From assembly GCA_011525785.1 (NCBI GenBank), contig WYBT01000025.1, forward strand, positions 53,493-117,492: a stretch of 64,000 nucleotides of DNA. Reading direction: 5' to 3'. The stretch is from Planctomycetaceae bacterium. GTDB taxonomy: Bacteria > Planctomycetota > UBA1135 > GCA-002686595. A program made the translations under genes and the position numbers. The notes under the pieces are model-generated. The model saw nothing but the letters and a program-made list of their open reading frames with translations, searched no databases and was not told the DNA's origin. Below, in pieces: positions 1 through 8,070 of the stretch; the first letter of the stretch is position 1; every line of letters starts with the position of its first letter.

Positions 1-390
1 CTCCACGCGGGCGAGCTCGCGCGCCACGGGCTCGAGGTCGTGGTGGGCTCCGCGCGGCGAGAGCGCGGCGGCCGGCGCCTGGCGCGCCAATTCGCGCAGT
101 CGCAGCTCGACCCAGTGGTCGAGCACGCGCAGCGAAGCACTGCGCGCGCCGCGCCGCGCGATCCACTCGGCGAGCGCCGCTTGCACCGGCGGGGGAGCGT
201 GCTCCATGACGCGTCCCAGCCGCAGCTGCAGGCGTCCGCGCTCGCGCCGCAGCTGCACGACTTCGCGCCGCGCGCGGCCGTAGCGCACCTCGACGGGCGC
301 GCCGATCTGCTCCGAAAGCAGCGCCTCCCACGCGCGCTCGTCGAGCGCAGGCGGGAGGCTTTCGAGCGCCTCTTCAGGCTGAGTGGCCAC
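1..390 (-). CDS. SprT-like zinc metalloprotease-family protein (N-terminal part, runs off window)
   Basis: The frame opens with GTG at 390, about 30 bases after the stop of the preceding minus-strand gene, and stays open to the window edge (130 codons). The visible part holds the pieces that precede the protease core in SprT-like proteins: a beta segment (VEVRYGRARREVVQLRRERG), then VMEHAPPPVQAALAEWI, and near the edge GAHHDLEPVARELARVE. The last piece matches the 'G-hydrophobic-HDL...' stretch that comes before the tryptophan-containing region of the family. The catalytic HExxH would lie beyond base 1, so activity cannot be judged. Short spacing suggests cotranscription with the upstream carboxypeptidase-regulatory-like gene. 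Family assignment is from remembered family patterns. Confidence 0.55.
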   Translation of the reverse strand, partial: MATQPEEALESLPPALDERAWEALLSEQIGAPVEVRYGRARREVVQLRRERGRLQLRLGRVMEHAPPPVQAALAEWIARRGARSASLRVLDHWVELRLRELARQAPAAALSPRGAHHDLEPVARELARVE

Positions 391-420
391 GATCGGCGCG
401 GGTGCGCCCGCGTTCGCTCG

Positions 421-2424
421 TCAGTTGCCCAGTTGCAGATCGCGCTGCGCGGTCTGACCGTCGCGCAGGTCGATGGTGAACTCGGTCTGCTGCTGCTCGG
501 CGAGCGAGTCGAAGGCGTCGACTCCCGCGCCCGAGGCGCGCGTCGCGCTGACGCGGTAGCTGCCGGGGCGCACGTGCGCGATCGAGTAGCGGCCCTCCGC
601 ATCCGTGCGCGCCTGGTACATCTGACCGGTCTCGACCTGGTACATGCGGACCCAGCCGCGCGCGCAGGGCTTGCCCGAGGCTTCCAACACCTTGCCGGTC
701 AGCGTGCCGCCCGACTTGAGCGACAGGGTCCCGGCGTCGGTGGTCTGCTCTTCGGTCACATTCAGGCCTTCGACCCACTCCGTGGCGAAGTCGGGGTGAT
801 CGATCTTCAGACGGTAGCGGCCGGCGGTGAGCATCTTGAGCTCGAAGGCGCCGTCGTCGTTCGTGCGGATCTTGCGCTCGGTCGCGCGCGTCGCGGTCAG
901 GTTCTCGAAGAACGGATCGAACTGGTCGCCCGGCGCGTCGCCGTCGAAGCTCGAGATCTGCGCGCCGACCACGCCGTTGCCGGTCGCCGGATCGATCAGT
1001 CGGCCCTTGATCGAACCGCCCTTGGTGAGCTGGATCGTGATCGGCGCCGTGGTCACGCCTTCGACCACTTGGAAGCTGTCCGACACGCGCGAGGCATAGC
1101 CGCTGGCCGTGACCTTGATCGCGTAGGTGCCGGGGTTGACGCCCAGCAGCGTGAACGTGCCGTCGCCGTTGGGGCTGGGGTCGGCGTTGTTGTGGGTGAC
1201 CTCGTACTGGAGCTGGTTGCCCTGGTTGGGCACGCCCACCGCGACCTGCAGGAGCCGCGCCTTGAACTTGGTGATCGGCTTGCCGCTGCTGGCGTCGACC
1301 ACGCGGCCGCTCAGTTCGGCCTGCTTGAGCATCGGGATCTGCACGTTGAGGTCGCCGACCTGCACGCGCGTGTGGCTCTGCGGGCGGTAGCCCAGCGCCT
1401 GCACGGTCACGATGTACGCGCCCACGCCGAGGCCGTCGACTTGGAAGGCGCCGTCCTGATCGGTGAGCGCCTCGCCGCGCGACTGCGTGTTCGCGCCGTA
1501 GTTCATCGCGATCACCTTGGCGTTGGCGATGCCTTCGCCCTGCGGGCCGAATACGCGCCCGGCGATGAAGTTGCCGATGTTGAGGCGGAAGTTCTGCTCG
1601 TGGACGTCGCTTGCGTCGCCCGTGAACATCTTGGTCTGGATCGACTCGCGCGCGTAGCCGTCGGACCAGCAGGTCAGCACGCGCGGGCCCGCGGCGATGT
1701 TCTTGAACTCGTAGAAGCCGTTGTTGTCGGTCTTGGCCACCAATCGGTCGGGGCTCTGCAGCTCCATGCCCATGTTGTAGGCCGAGTCGAGGTACAGCTC
1801 GGCGTTGGCGAGCGCGTCGCCTTCGACGTTCGCCACGTAGCCGCGCAGCTTCGAGCCTTCTCGCATCACGAGCTCCGGCGCGCGGCACTCGCCCTGGCGG
1901 ACGACGTTGAGGCCCTCCTCCTGGACCTGCGCGTAGTCGGGGTGCGTGGCCATCACGAAGTAGTCGCGCGCCGGCTCGACGCCGACGAACTTGTAGCGGC
2001 CCTGCGCATCGGTGGTGGTCTCGAGGATCAAGCCGGTCTGCTCGCGGTTGGCGAAGAACACCAGCGCGATCGACTCGCCCATCAGCGCGTCGCGCGAGAG
2101 TTGAACGCGCGCGTTGGCGATGCCCACGTCCTCGGTGTTGACCACGCGTCCGACGACCGTGTTGGCGATCGGGAGCTTGGTCTCGGGCTCGTCGTCGTCT
2201 TCCTTGTCGGTCGTGACCGCCGCCGAGGTGCGCTCGGGCTCCGCCGGCGCTTCCGCGGGCTTCTCGATCTGCGGCGGCGCCTCGCGCGGCGTGGCCGGCG
2301 CCTCGGTTCGGGCGGCGGGGGCGCCGGCGGCCTGACCCGAGGGCTCTTCGCGGGAGAACAGGTAGACCAGGGCCGTGGCCACGACGGCCACGATGACGAG
2401 GAGCAGGACTTGGATGGGCTTCAT
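421..2424 (-). CDS. Membrane-anchored carboxypeptidase-regulatory-like domain protein
   Basis: 667 residues. An N-terminal hydrophobic segment (about residues 5-23) gives either a signal anchor or an uncleaved signal. A Pro/Ala/Glu-rich acidic linker follows (about 25-88). The rest consists of about six tandem beta-sandwich repeats of the CarboxypepD_reg/prealbumin-like type. Each begins with a pattern like VVGRVVNTEDVGIANARVQL, IAGRVFGPQGEGIANAKVIA or LTGKVLEASGKPCARG and is followed by a D-x-x-G-x-Y/F turn. No protease catalytic residues are visible, so it is read as an exported adhesive or structural protein rather than an enzyme. Two similar proteins lie at 8687-11215 and 11412-13157. Start ATG at 2424. 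Confidence 0.8.
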   Translation of the reverse strand: MKPIQVLLLVIVAVVATALVYLFSREEPSGQAAGAPAARTEAPATPREAPPQIEKPAEAPAEPERTSAAVTTDKEDDDEPETKLPIANTVVGRVVNTEDVGIANARVQLSRDALMGESIALVFFANREQTGLILETTTDAQGRYKFVGVEPARDYFVMATHPDYAQVQEEGLNVVRQGECRAPELVMREGSKLRGYVANVEGDALANAELYLDSAYNMGMELQSPDRLVAKTDNNGFYEFKNIAAGPRVLTCWSDGYARESIQTKMFTGDASDVHEQNFRLNIGNFIAGRVFGPQGEGIANAKVIAMNYGANTQSRGEALTDQDGAFQVDGLGVGAYIVTVQALGYRPQSHTRVQVGDLNVQIPMLKQAELSGRVVDASSGKPITKFKARLLQVAVGVPNQGNQLQYEVTHNNADPSPNGDGTFTLLGVNPGTYAIKVTASGYASRVSDSFQVVEGVTTAPITIQLTKGGSIKGRLIDPATGNGVVGAQISSFDGDAPGDQFDPFFENLTATRATERKIRTNDDGAFELKMLTAGRYRLKIDHPDFATEWVEGLNVTEEQTTDAGTLSLKSGGTLTGKVLEASGKPCARGWVRMYQVETGQMYQARTDAEGRYSIAHVRPGSYRVSATRASGAGVDAFDSLAEQQQTEFTIDLRDGQTAQRDLQLGN

Positions 2425-2545
2425 GGAGTGAGAGGGTCCGGCAGGCCGCGGGCGGGGCGCCGGCGCCGACGCTGCGGGATGGGCTGAGGACTGGGGAGGG
2501 ACGACGCTCGGGCGCGATTCTTCCGGCGCTCCGGGCTGCGGCGGG

Positions 2546-3097
2546 TCAGGTCGCGCTCTTGGGGGGCGCGGCCACCGTGGTCGGGTCTTCGTCGATGGCC
2601 GGGCCGGGCCAGGCGGACTCGAAGCGGATCTGCCAGCCCAGGAAGTAGCTGAACAGGAGCAGCTCGAACTCGAGCTTGCGGTAGAGCTCGATGCGCGCGC
2701 TGCGGCCGGCCCAGGGGAACTCCAGGCGGGCCATTTCGCCGGTGCGAGGGGCCTGCAGGGTCCAGCCGCGCCGCAGCCCGGGCAGCGGCAGCATGCGCAG
2801 CGGCCGCGAGCCGGTGTGGAGCACCACTTCGCGCTTCACGACGTGCCAGCGCAGCGATGAACCCAGCCATTCGCGGCCCTCGGTCCAGATCGAGAACTGG
2901 CTGCGCAGCAGGCCAGGGTCGCGGCGCACCACGAGCCGTTCGCCCTTGACGGGCAGCCACTCGCCTCCGACGACCAGGCCCCAGCTGTTGCGGCGGATGC
3001 GCAGCGTGCCGACGTCGCCGTCGGGCCCGCGCAGGCGGTGCTCGGTGCTCCACAGGCCGGAAACGGCGACCTCGTAGGTGGTGACGGGCTCGGGCAT
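2546..3097 (-). CDS. Hypothetical protein, 183 residues
   Basis: Not recognised. The 183-residue product is rich in beta-forming and Trp/Arg residues (for example RRNSWGLVVGGEWLPVKGE) and has one mildly hydrophobic patch near the C terminus (ELLLFSYFLGWQIRF). No signal peptide. It sits about 90 bases after the cysteine desulfurase stop on the same strand, so it may be cotranscribed, but nothing in it points to Fe-S chemistry (no cysteines). Its codon use matches neighbouring real genes, which supports this frame over the overlapping ones. Start ATG at 3097. Confidence 0.6.
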   Translation of the reverse strand: MPEPVTTYEVAVSGLWSTEHRLRGPDGDVGTLRIRRNSWGLVVGGEWLPVKGERLVVRRDPGLLRSQFSIWTEGREWLGSSLRWHVVKREVVLHTGSRPLRMLPLPGLRRGWTLQAPRTGEMARLEFPWAGRSARIELYRKLEFELLLFSYFLGWQIRFESAWPGPAIDEDPTTVAAPPKSAT

Positions 3098-3186
3098 GGA
3101 TGACGGAGCAGCTTAGCGAATGGCGTGGGGGACTCGCGCGGGGCTTCCCATCGGTCGGCGGGCGGTTGGAACTCGTGCTCCGCTGA

Positions 3187-4338
3187 CTAGGGCGAGGCGA
3201 GCGCGCGCAGCGCCGAGGCGCCGCGTTCGATCAGTTCGGCCGCGCGCTCGACCTCTTGCGGGAGGGTCAGGCGCGAGAGGGAGATGCGCAGGCTGCCCGA
3301 GGCTTGCGCGGGCGTGAGCCCCATCGCGAGCAGCACGTGGGAGGGCCGGTGGCGCGAGGCGGAGCAGGCGGCGCCCGTGGACACGCAGACTCCCTCGGCG
3401 GAGAGCCACTGCGTCAGCGCTTCACCGGAAACTCCTTCCAGGCGCAGGCTCGAGGTGTTGGGCACGCGCGGCGCGCCGCGGCCGTGGAACTCCAACCCCT
3501 CGACGCGCTCCTGCAACTCGTCCTCGAGGCTGTCGCGCAGCTCGCCCAACTGCGCCGGGCCGTCGCCCTCGAGCCATTGCCGGGCAAGGCGCGCCGCTTC
3601 GCCCAGTCCGACGATGCCGGGGACGTTCTCCGTCCCGCCGCGGCGCTCGAATTCCTGCGGACCGCCGCGGATCAGGGGCTCGAGCAGCGCGTCGTCGCGG
3701 ACGTACAGCGCGCCGATTCCCTTCGGTGCGTGCAGTTTGTGGCCGCTCAGCGTGAGGAAGTCCGCGCCACTGGGGCCGACGTCGAGCGGGAGCTTGCCCA
3801 CCGCCTGCACGGCGTCGACGTGCAAGAGCGCGCCGCAGCGGGAGCTGAGCTCGCGCACGCTGCGGAGGTCCTGCACCACGCCGGTTTCGTTGTTGGCCCA
3901 CATCACGCTGACCAGCGCGACGCGCTCGTCGAGCGCCCGTTCGAGCTCGTCCAGCCGCAGTCGTCCGCGTTCGTCGACCGCGATGCGCTCCACCTCGAAA
4001 CCCCGCGCGGCGAGGGCGGCCGTGGGTTCGAGCACCGCGGCGTGCTCGACCGAGCTGGTGAGGATGCGGCGGCGGGCGCCGGCGCGCGAGGCCGCCGCAG
4101 AGATGGCGGTCTGGTTGCTCTCACTGCCGCCCGAGGTGAACACCACGCGTCGCGCCGGCGCGCCGATCAGCCGAGCGACGTGGGCGCGCGCCTGGGCCAC
4201 CGCGGTCGCCGCGCGCTCGCCGAGCGCGTGCAGGCTCGAGGGGTTGCCGTAGAGCTCGGTCAGGTACGGCGTCAGCGCCGCCACAACGCGCGAGTCCACC
4301 GCCGTGGTGGCGTTGTTGTCGAGGTAGATCGGCTGCAT
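3187..4338 (-). CDS. Cysteine desulfurase, NifS/IscS family (PLP-dependent)
   Basis: 383 residues, normal family length. It would take sulfur from L-cysteine as an enzyme persulfide for Fe-S cluster or thio-modification pathways in the cytoplasm. Visible landmarks: N-terminal YLDNNATTAVD; substrate/PLP region TSGGSESNQ (about 68-76) and SSVEHAAVLEP; HVDAVQAVG; the PLP lysine in LSGHKLHAPKG (about Lys201); and the active cysteine in TGAACSASRHRPSHVL (about Cys325), on a long loop as in NifS/IscS (class I) enzymes. A MerR-family regulator with a cysteine cluster lies 78 bases upstream on the same strand. No IscU-like scaffold gene is next to it in this window. Start ATG at 4338. Confidence 0.93.
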   Translation of the reverse strand: MQPIYLDNNATTAVDSRVVAALTPYLTELYGNPSSLHALGERAATAVAQARAHVARLIGAPARRVVFTSGGSESNQTAISAAASRAGARRRILTSSVEHAAVLEPTAALAARGFEVERIAVDERGRLRLDELERALDERVALVSVMWANNETGVVQDLRSVRELSSRCGALLHVDAVQAVGKLPLDVGPSGADFLTLSGHKLHAPKGIGALYVRDDALLEPLIRGGPQEFERRGGTENVPGIVGLGEAARLARQWLEGDGPAQLGELRDSLEDELQERVEGLEFHGRGAPRVPNTSSLRLEGVSGEALTQWLSAEGVCVSTGAACSASRHRPSHVLLAMGLTPAQASGSLRISLSRLTLPQEVERAAELIERGASALRALASP

Positions 4339-4416
4339 GACGCGGCGGGGGACGGGCGCGCGGCGCGTGGAGCGAGCCGGGAACGGCGGGACGGCTCGGG
4401 ACCTGGACTCGAGGGC

Positions 4417-4887
4417 CTAGAACAGCGCGCTGACCTTGGGCGGCAGCGCCTCGCCCGTGACCGCGCAGGGCTCGCAGAAGTTGTTGGTGTGGGTCGGCAG
4501 GTGCTTGCAGCACTCGCAGTCGAGGATCTTGCGCGCCGCGGCGGCGATGCGCGCCCGCTGCTCCTCGAGCCCGGCGATGCGCTCGCGCAGCAGGCGGTCC
4601 TGTTCGTCGAGGGCGGTCCGAACGCGGCGCAGGAAGGCCACGCGGTCCTCGGCCGCCTCGCGGGTGCTCATCAGCTCGCGGATCCGGTCGAGGTGCAGGC
4701 CCAGCTCCTGCAGGTCGCGGATCATGTTCAGCCGGTTGAGGTCGGTCTGCCGGTAGTAGCGGAACCCGCCCTGGCTGCGCTGCGCGGGGGTCAACAGACC
4801 CAATTCCTCGTAGTAGCGCAGCGTGCGCAGGTTGGTCCCCGCGACCTTGGCGAAGTCGCCGATCTTCAAGAGTCCAGGCTGGCTCAA
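4417..4887 (-). CDS. MerR-family transcriptional regulator with C-terminal cysteine cluster
   Basis: 156 residues. N-terminal winged helix-turn-helix of the MerR type (LLKIGDFAKVAGTNLRTLRYYEELGLL, read in two halves, residues 6-32) with the second wing GGFRYYRQTDLNRL. A long dimerisation helix follows (about 75-118). The C-terminal tail carries five cysteines (about Cys124, 126, 127, 138 and 141; pattern C-x-C-C-x10-C-x2-C), which suggests a metal or Fe-S cluster sensor. The spacing differs from the SoxR cluster (C-x2-C-x-C-x5-C). It precedes a cysteine desulfurase gene on the same strand, so control of sulfur or Fe-S supply is a reasonable inference. A promoter with a 19-base spacer, typical of MerR control, lies upstream at about 4952-4982. 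Confidence 0.88.
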   Translation of the reverse strand: MSQPGLLKIGDFAKVAGTNLRTLRYYEELGLLTPAQRSQGGFRYYRQTDLNRLNMIRDLQELGLHLDRIRELMSTREAAEDRVAFLRRVRTALDEQDRLLRERIAGLEEQRARIAAAARKILDCECCKHLPTHTNNFCEPCAVTGEALPPKVSALF

Positions 4888-4951
4888 GTCGGTCCTCGGT
4901 AGCTCCGGCGGGCGGTTCGGGCGGGCCCCTTGCCCGCCGCTTGACGCTTCA

Positions 4952-4982
4952 AGACTACCCGAACCCTCTCGTCAAGGTCCAA
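4952..4982 (-). promoter_or_regulatory. Candidate MerR-type promoter of the MerR/cysteine desulfurase genes
   Basis: On the minus strand a -35-like TTGGAC (4982-4977) and a -10-like TAGTCT (4957-4952) are separated by 19 bases, the over-long spacer characteristic of MerR-controlled promoters. The spacer starts with CTTGACG, and a perfect reverse complement of it (CGTCAAG on the minus strand) lies at 4946-4940, forming a 7-base dyad over 4940-4976. The predicted transcript would start about 55 bases before the MerR ATG. This is pattern reading only; similar hexamers arise by chance. Confidence 0.35.
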
Positions 4983-5099
4983 TTCGGTCCGGCGCACGCT
5001 TGATTCCGAGGGGCGGGTGACCGAATGCTTGGCGCCCGCGGCGGTCCGCCCTGCTCGCCCGTGCGAGCGGCGCGGGAGCCACTGCCGCCGGCCCCATCC

Positions 5100-5783
5100 A
5101 TGCCCTTCGACCCCCTCTACCTGCTCTTCACCGCCCCGGCGCTGATCCTCAGCCTGTGGGCGCAGTACAAGGTTCAGTCCACCTTCAAGCGCTTCTCCAA
5201 CGTCGGCGTGCGCTCGGGCATGACGGGCGCCGAGGCCGCGCGGGCGATCCTGCGGGCCAGCGGGCTCGACGGACTCAAGATCGAGCGCCACGAGGGCTTC
5301 CTGTCCGACCACTACGACCCGCGCTCGCGGACGCTGCGGCTGTCGCCCGACGTGCACGACGGTCGCTCGGTGTCCGCGGTCGCCGTGGCCGCGCACGAAG
5401 CCGGCCACTCGCTGCAGCATGCCGCCGCCTACGGCCCGCTGACCCTGCGCTCGCAACTGGTCCCGGTGGTGCAGATCGGCTCGCAGCTGTGGTACGTGCC
5501 GTTCCTCGCCGGTCTGTTCCTCAACATGGCGGGCCTGATCTGGGTCGCGATCGCGCTGTTCGGCGCGGTCGTGCTGTTCCAGCTGGTCACCCTGCCCACC
5601 GAGTTCGACGCCTCCAAGCGCGCGCGCGCGATGCTGGCGAGCGTCGGCATCGTGCGCACTCGCGAAGAAGAAGAGGGCGTGGCCAAGGTGCTGAACGCCG
5701 CGGCCATGACCTACGTCGCCGCGCTGCTCTCTTCGCTGATGCAGCTGGTGTACATGATCCTCCGCGCGCAAGAGCGGCGTTAG
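5100..5783 (+). CDS. YugP-type zinc metallopeptidase (integral membrane)
   Basis: 227 residues from ATG 5100 (MPFDPLYLLFTAPALILSL). An in-frame ATG at 5025 would add a Pro/Arg-rich stretch unlike the family and is not preferred. Hydrophobic N terminus (about 5-18), then the family core with SGMTGAEAARAIL, LSDHYDPRSRTLRLSP and the zinc site AVAAHEAGHSLQHA (HEAGH, about residues 98-102). Two further hydrophobic segments follow, at about 118-160. This matches the uncharacterised membrane zinc protease family of Bacillus YugP (PF04298-like). Its substrate is unknown. It lies divergently from the MerR gene. Confidence 0.85.
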   Translation: MPFDPLYLLFTAPALILSLWAQYKVQSTFKRFSNVGVRSGMTGAEAARAILRASGLDGLKIERHEGFLSDHYDPRSRTLRLSPDVHDGRSVSAVAVAAHEAGHSLQHAAAYGPLTLRSQLVPVVQIGSQLWYVPFLAGLFLNMAGLIWVAIALFGAVVLFQLVTLPTEFDASKRARAMLASVGIVRTREEEEGVAKVLNAAAMTYVAALLSSLMQLVYMILRAQERR

Positions 5784-5813
5784 CCGCTCGGAGCACGAGC
5801 GCGTCGCGACGGT

Positions 5814-5856
5814 CGAGCGCGCGCGGGGCGACGCTGGTTCGCCCCGCGCGCGCTCG
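5814..5856. terminator. Perfect 18-bp inverted repeat between the zinc peptidase and pgi
   Basis: Bases 5814-5831 and 5839-5856 are exact reverse complements (18 bp, almost all G/C) around a 7-base loop. It lies 30 bases after the peptidase stop and about 68 bases before the pgi ATG. No T-run follows, so it is a hairpin that could slow or end transcription, or protect the 3' end of the peptidase mRNA, rather than a classic intrinsic terminator. Confidence 0.5.
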
Positions 5857-5923
5857 CTAGTCTCGCCCTGAAATCGCAGCAGCAACGCGTTCTCGCGCAA
5901 CCGCACGCGCCGGAGGGTTTGGG

Positions 5924-7315
5924 ATGGCACGACTGGAACTGGACTACACCAATGCGCTGGCCGACGTCGTCGGAGCGGATCACGGAGTCAGCGCCGCGGA
6001 ACTCGAGGCCCTGCGCACGCCCTCGCGCGACGCGCTGAGGGCCGTCCAGGCGCGGCGCAAGCGCGACCTGCGCTGGCTCGACCTGCCCTACGAGAGCGCC
6101 GTGCACGAGCGCGTGTTGGACTACGCGGGCTCGGTGGCCGGTCGCTTCGAGAACGTCGTCGTGCTCGGCATCGGCGGCTCCGCGCTGGGCACGATCGCGC
6201 TGCACGCCGCGCTCAACTCGCCCTACCACAACCTCGGCGCCTCGGGGCCGCTGCCGCGCCTGTTTGTGCTCGACAACATCGACCCCGACCTGATCGGCGA
6301 GTTCCTCGATCAGTTCGACCCGACCAAGACGCTGTTCAACGTGATCTCCAAGTCGGGCACGACGGCGGAGACCATGGCGCAGTTCCTGCTGTTCCGCGAC
6401 GCGCTGATCCAGCGCCTGGGCCACGCCGCGCACATCGAGCACATCTGCGTCACCACCGACGAGCGCAAGGGCGTGCTGCGCGAGATCGTGGGGCGCGAGG
6501 GCTACGCCTCGTTCGTGGTTCCCGACGGCGTAGGCGGTCGCTTCAGCGTGCTCTCGCCCGTCGGACTGGTTCCGCTGGCGCTGGTGGGCGTCGACATCAA
6601 GGGCGTGCTCAAGGGCGCAGCGGACATGGACGAGCGCTGCAAGAGCGAGGACCTGTGGTCCAACCCGGCGCTCATCCACTCCGCGCTGCAGTGGACGATG
6701 CAGCAGAAGAAGGGCAAGCCCATCGCGGTGACGATGTCGTACAGCCAGCGCCTGTCGCTGCTCGCCGACTGGTACGCGCAACTGCTGGCCGAGTCGATCG
6801 GCAAGCGCCGTTCGCGCGAGGGCCGCGACGTGTTCGCCGGTCCGACGCCGGTGCGCGCGCTGGGCGTCACCGACCAGCACAGCCAGATGCAGCTCTACAT
6901 GGAGGGGCCCTTCGACAAGTGGTTCACCTTCCTGTCGGTCGAACAACCCGACCACGCCGTGACGATCCCCTCGGCCTACGAGGATCTCGAGGCGGTGAGC
7001 TACCTCGGCGGCCGCACCTTCACCGAGTTGTTCCAGGCCGAGCGCGACGGCGCGCGAGTGGCGCTCACCGAGGCGCGCCGCCCCAACGTGACCTTCCACT
7101 TCTCCCAGGTCACGCCGCACTCGGTCGGCCAGTTCCTGCAGTGCCTCGAGATCTCGGTGGCCTGCATGGGGGAACACTACGGAGTCGACGCCTTCGACCA
7201 GCCCGGCGTCGAGGCCGGCAAGATCGCGGCCTACGCGCTCATGGGGCGGGCGGGTTTCGAGCAGCGCCGCGCCGAGATCGAGTCTGCCAGCCCCAAGACG
7301 CAGCGCATCGTCTGA
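5924..7315 (+). CDS. pgi: Glucose-6-phosphate isomerase
   Basis: 463 residues, the size of the shorter bacterial (Bacillus-like) enzyme. It interconverts glucose 6-phosphate and fructose 6-phosphate in the cytoplasm. Landmarks: VLGIGGSALGTIALHAAL (first SIS domain, about 79-96), sugar-phosphate loop ISKSGTTAETMAQF (about 142-155), GGRFSVLSPVGL (about 204-215), the Glu-containing VFAGPTPVRALG/DQHSQMQLYMEG region (about 302-327), and the C-terminal catalytic lysine region DQPGVEAGKIAAY. Start ATG 5924. It stands alone between a hairpin and a convergent small gene. Together with glgC at 59.7 kb it fits central sugar and glycogen metabolism. Confidence 0.95.
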   Translation: MARLELDYTNALADVVGADHGVSAAELEALRTPSRDALRAVQARRKRDLRWLDLPYESAVHERVLDYAGSVAGRFENVVVLGIGGSALGTIALHAALNSPYHNLGASGPLPRLFVLDNIDPDLIGEFLDQFDPTKTLFNVISKSGTTAETMAQFLLFRDALIQRLGHAAHIEHICVTTDERKGVLREIVGREGYASFVVPDGVGGRFSVLSPVGLVPLALVGVDIKGVLKGAADMDERCKSEDLWSNPALIHSALQWTMQQKKGKPIAVTMSYSQRLSLLADWYAQLLAESIGKRRSREGRDVFAGPTPVRALGVTDQHSQMQLYMEGPFDKWFTFLSVEQPDHAVTIPSAYEDLEAVSYLGGRTFTELFQAERDGARVALTEARRPNVTFHFSQVTPHSVGQFLQCLEISVACMGEHYGVDAFDQPGVEAGKIAAYALMGRAGFEQRRAEIESASPKTQRIV

Positions 7316-7393
7316 CGCCCGGGGCGTCGGCCGCGGGCGGGCGCGCGCGGCGGGCTTCGAGGCTCGGATGCGTTTTCGAGGCGGGAGTCAGTT

Positions 7394-7416
7394 GAGGGCC
7401 CGGGATGCGGGCCCTC
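7394..7416. terminator. Perfect inverted repeat downstream of pgi
   Basis: GAGGGCCC (7394-7401) and its exact complement GGGCCCTC (7409-7416) surround a 7-base loop, in the gap between the convergent pgi and the small secreted-protein gene. No T-run follows on either strand. Possible bidirectional transcription-end hairpin. Confidence 0.4.
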
Positions 7417-7432
7417 GACCGAGCGCGTGCGC

Positions 7433-7684
7433 TCAGCGCTGTTCGTTCGTCGGCTGAGCCGCGCCCTCGTTCGAGCGCTTCTCCGGCGCGGGCCGCACCG
7501 CCGGTCGGTCGCTCACGCGCATGAGCTCTCCGCCCCAGCGATGCTGGTTCTCGGCGGCCTCGGCGCTGCCGCGCGCTCTGCTCTCCACGGTTCCGGCCTG
7601 GGCGCCGCGCGGCGAGTAGAACGACAGCGCGAACCCGGCGAGGGCGATCAAGGGCAGGGCGAGCCAGAAGGAGGTGCGCTGCAT
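7433..7684 (-). CDS. Small signal-peptide or membrane-anchored hypothetical protein, 83 residues
   Basis: Start chosen at ATG 7684, where a good signal or anchor begins (MQRTSFWLALPLIALAGFAL). Upstream extension of the frame is Arg/Pro-rich noise. The remaining 60 residues are polar and low in complexity, ending in a Pro/Glu/Asn/Arg tail (PAPEKRSNEGAAQPTNEQR). Not recognised. It converges with pgi. The signal sequence makes it more likely real than the many frames by chance in this GC-rich DNA, but support is limited to that. Confidence 0.5.
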   Translation of the reverse strand: MQRTSFWLALPLIALAGFALSFYSPRGAQAGTVESRARGSAEAAENQHRWGGELMRVSDRPAVRPAPEKRSNEGAAQPTNEQR

Positions 7685-8070
7685 GGCGGAGTTGGGGCGG
7701 GCCACAGGAGCCGCGCGCACTCGATCTGTCGGGCGTTGTGCCCGCGGACCTGAGCCGTCGCGCGCTCGCTGCCAGCGCCCTACTAGCTCGTCTCGACTGC
7801 GGGAAGTCGCACTCGGGTCGCAAGGAATTCGTTTTTTCGCGCTCGCGTCGCGCGCCGCGGGGCAGTTCGTTCCGCCGGGCGTGCGATTCATGGGGCTCGA
7901 TCCCTGCTCGTCCGCTGCGCGGATCCGCGCTTCCTGGCGTCGCAGCGCCCTGGTGCTCCAAGGGACTATCGCCTCGGCTCGAATCAGGGCAACTGACACT
8001 GGGCGGCCGCCGGCATGGTTTTGAGCTTCCGCACAGCGGACGGAGCGCCGCCCAAGTGAGCCGGAACGCC
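7685..8070. other. Intergenic, about 390 bases, nothing recognised
   Basis: Divergent spacer between the 83-residue protein and the truncated secreted repeat protein. Less GC-rich than its surroundings, with short A/T runs (for example GGAATTCGTTTTTTCG at about 7826-7841). I see no credible coding frame, tRNA or repeat. It probably contains promoters for both flanks. Confidence 0.4.

Noticed and set aside
40..2487. An 815-codon plus-strand frame at the left end, and many similar long frames elsewhere
   Set aside because: Low-complexity Arg/Ala/His composition, antisense to a protein with clear repeated domains. High GC removes stop codons from shadow frames.
5025..5099. Upstream ATG for the zinc peptidase
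   Set aside because: The extra 25 residues are Pro/Arg-rich and unlike the family, which begins with the hydrophobic segment found at ATG 5100.
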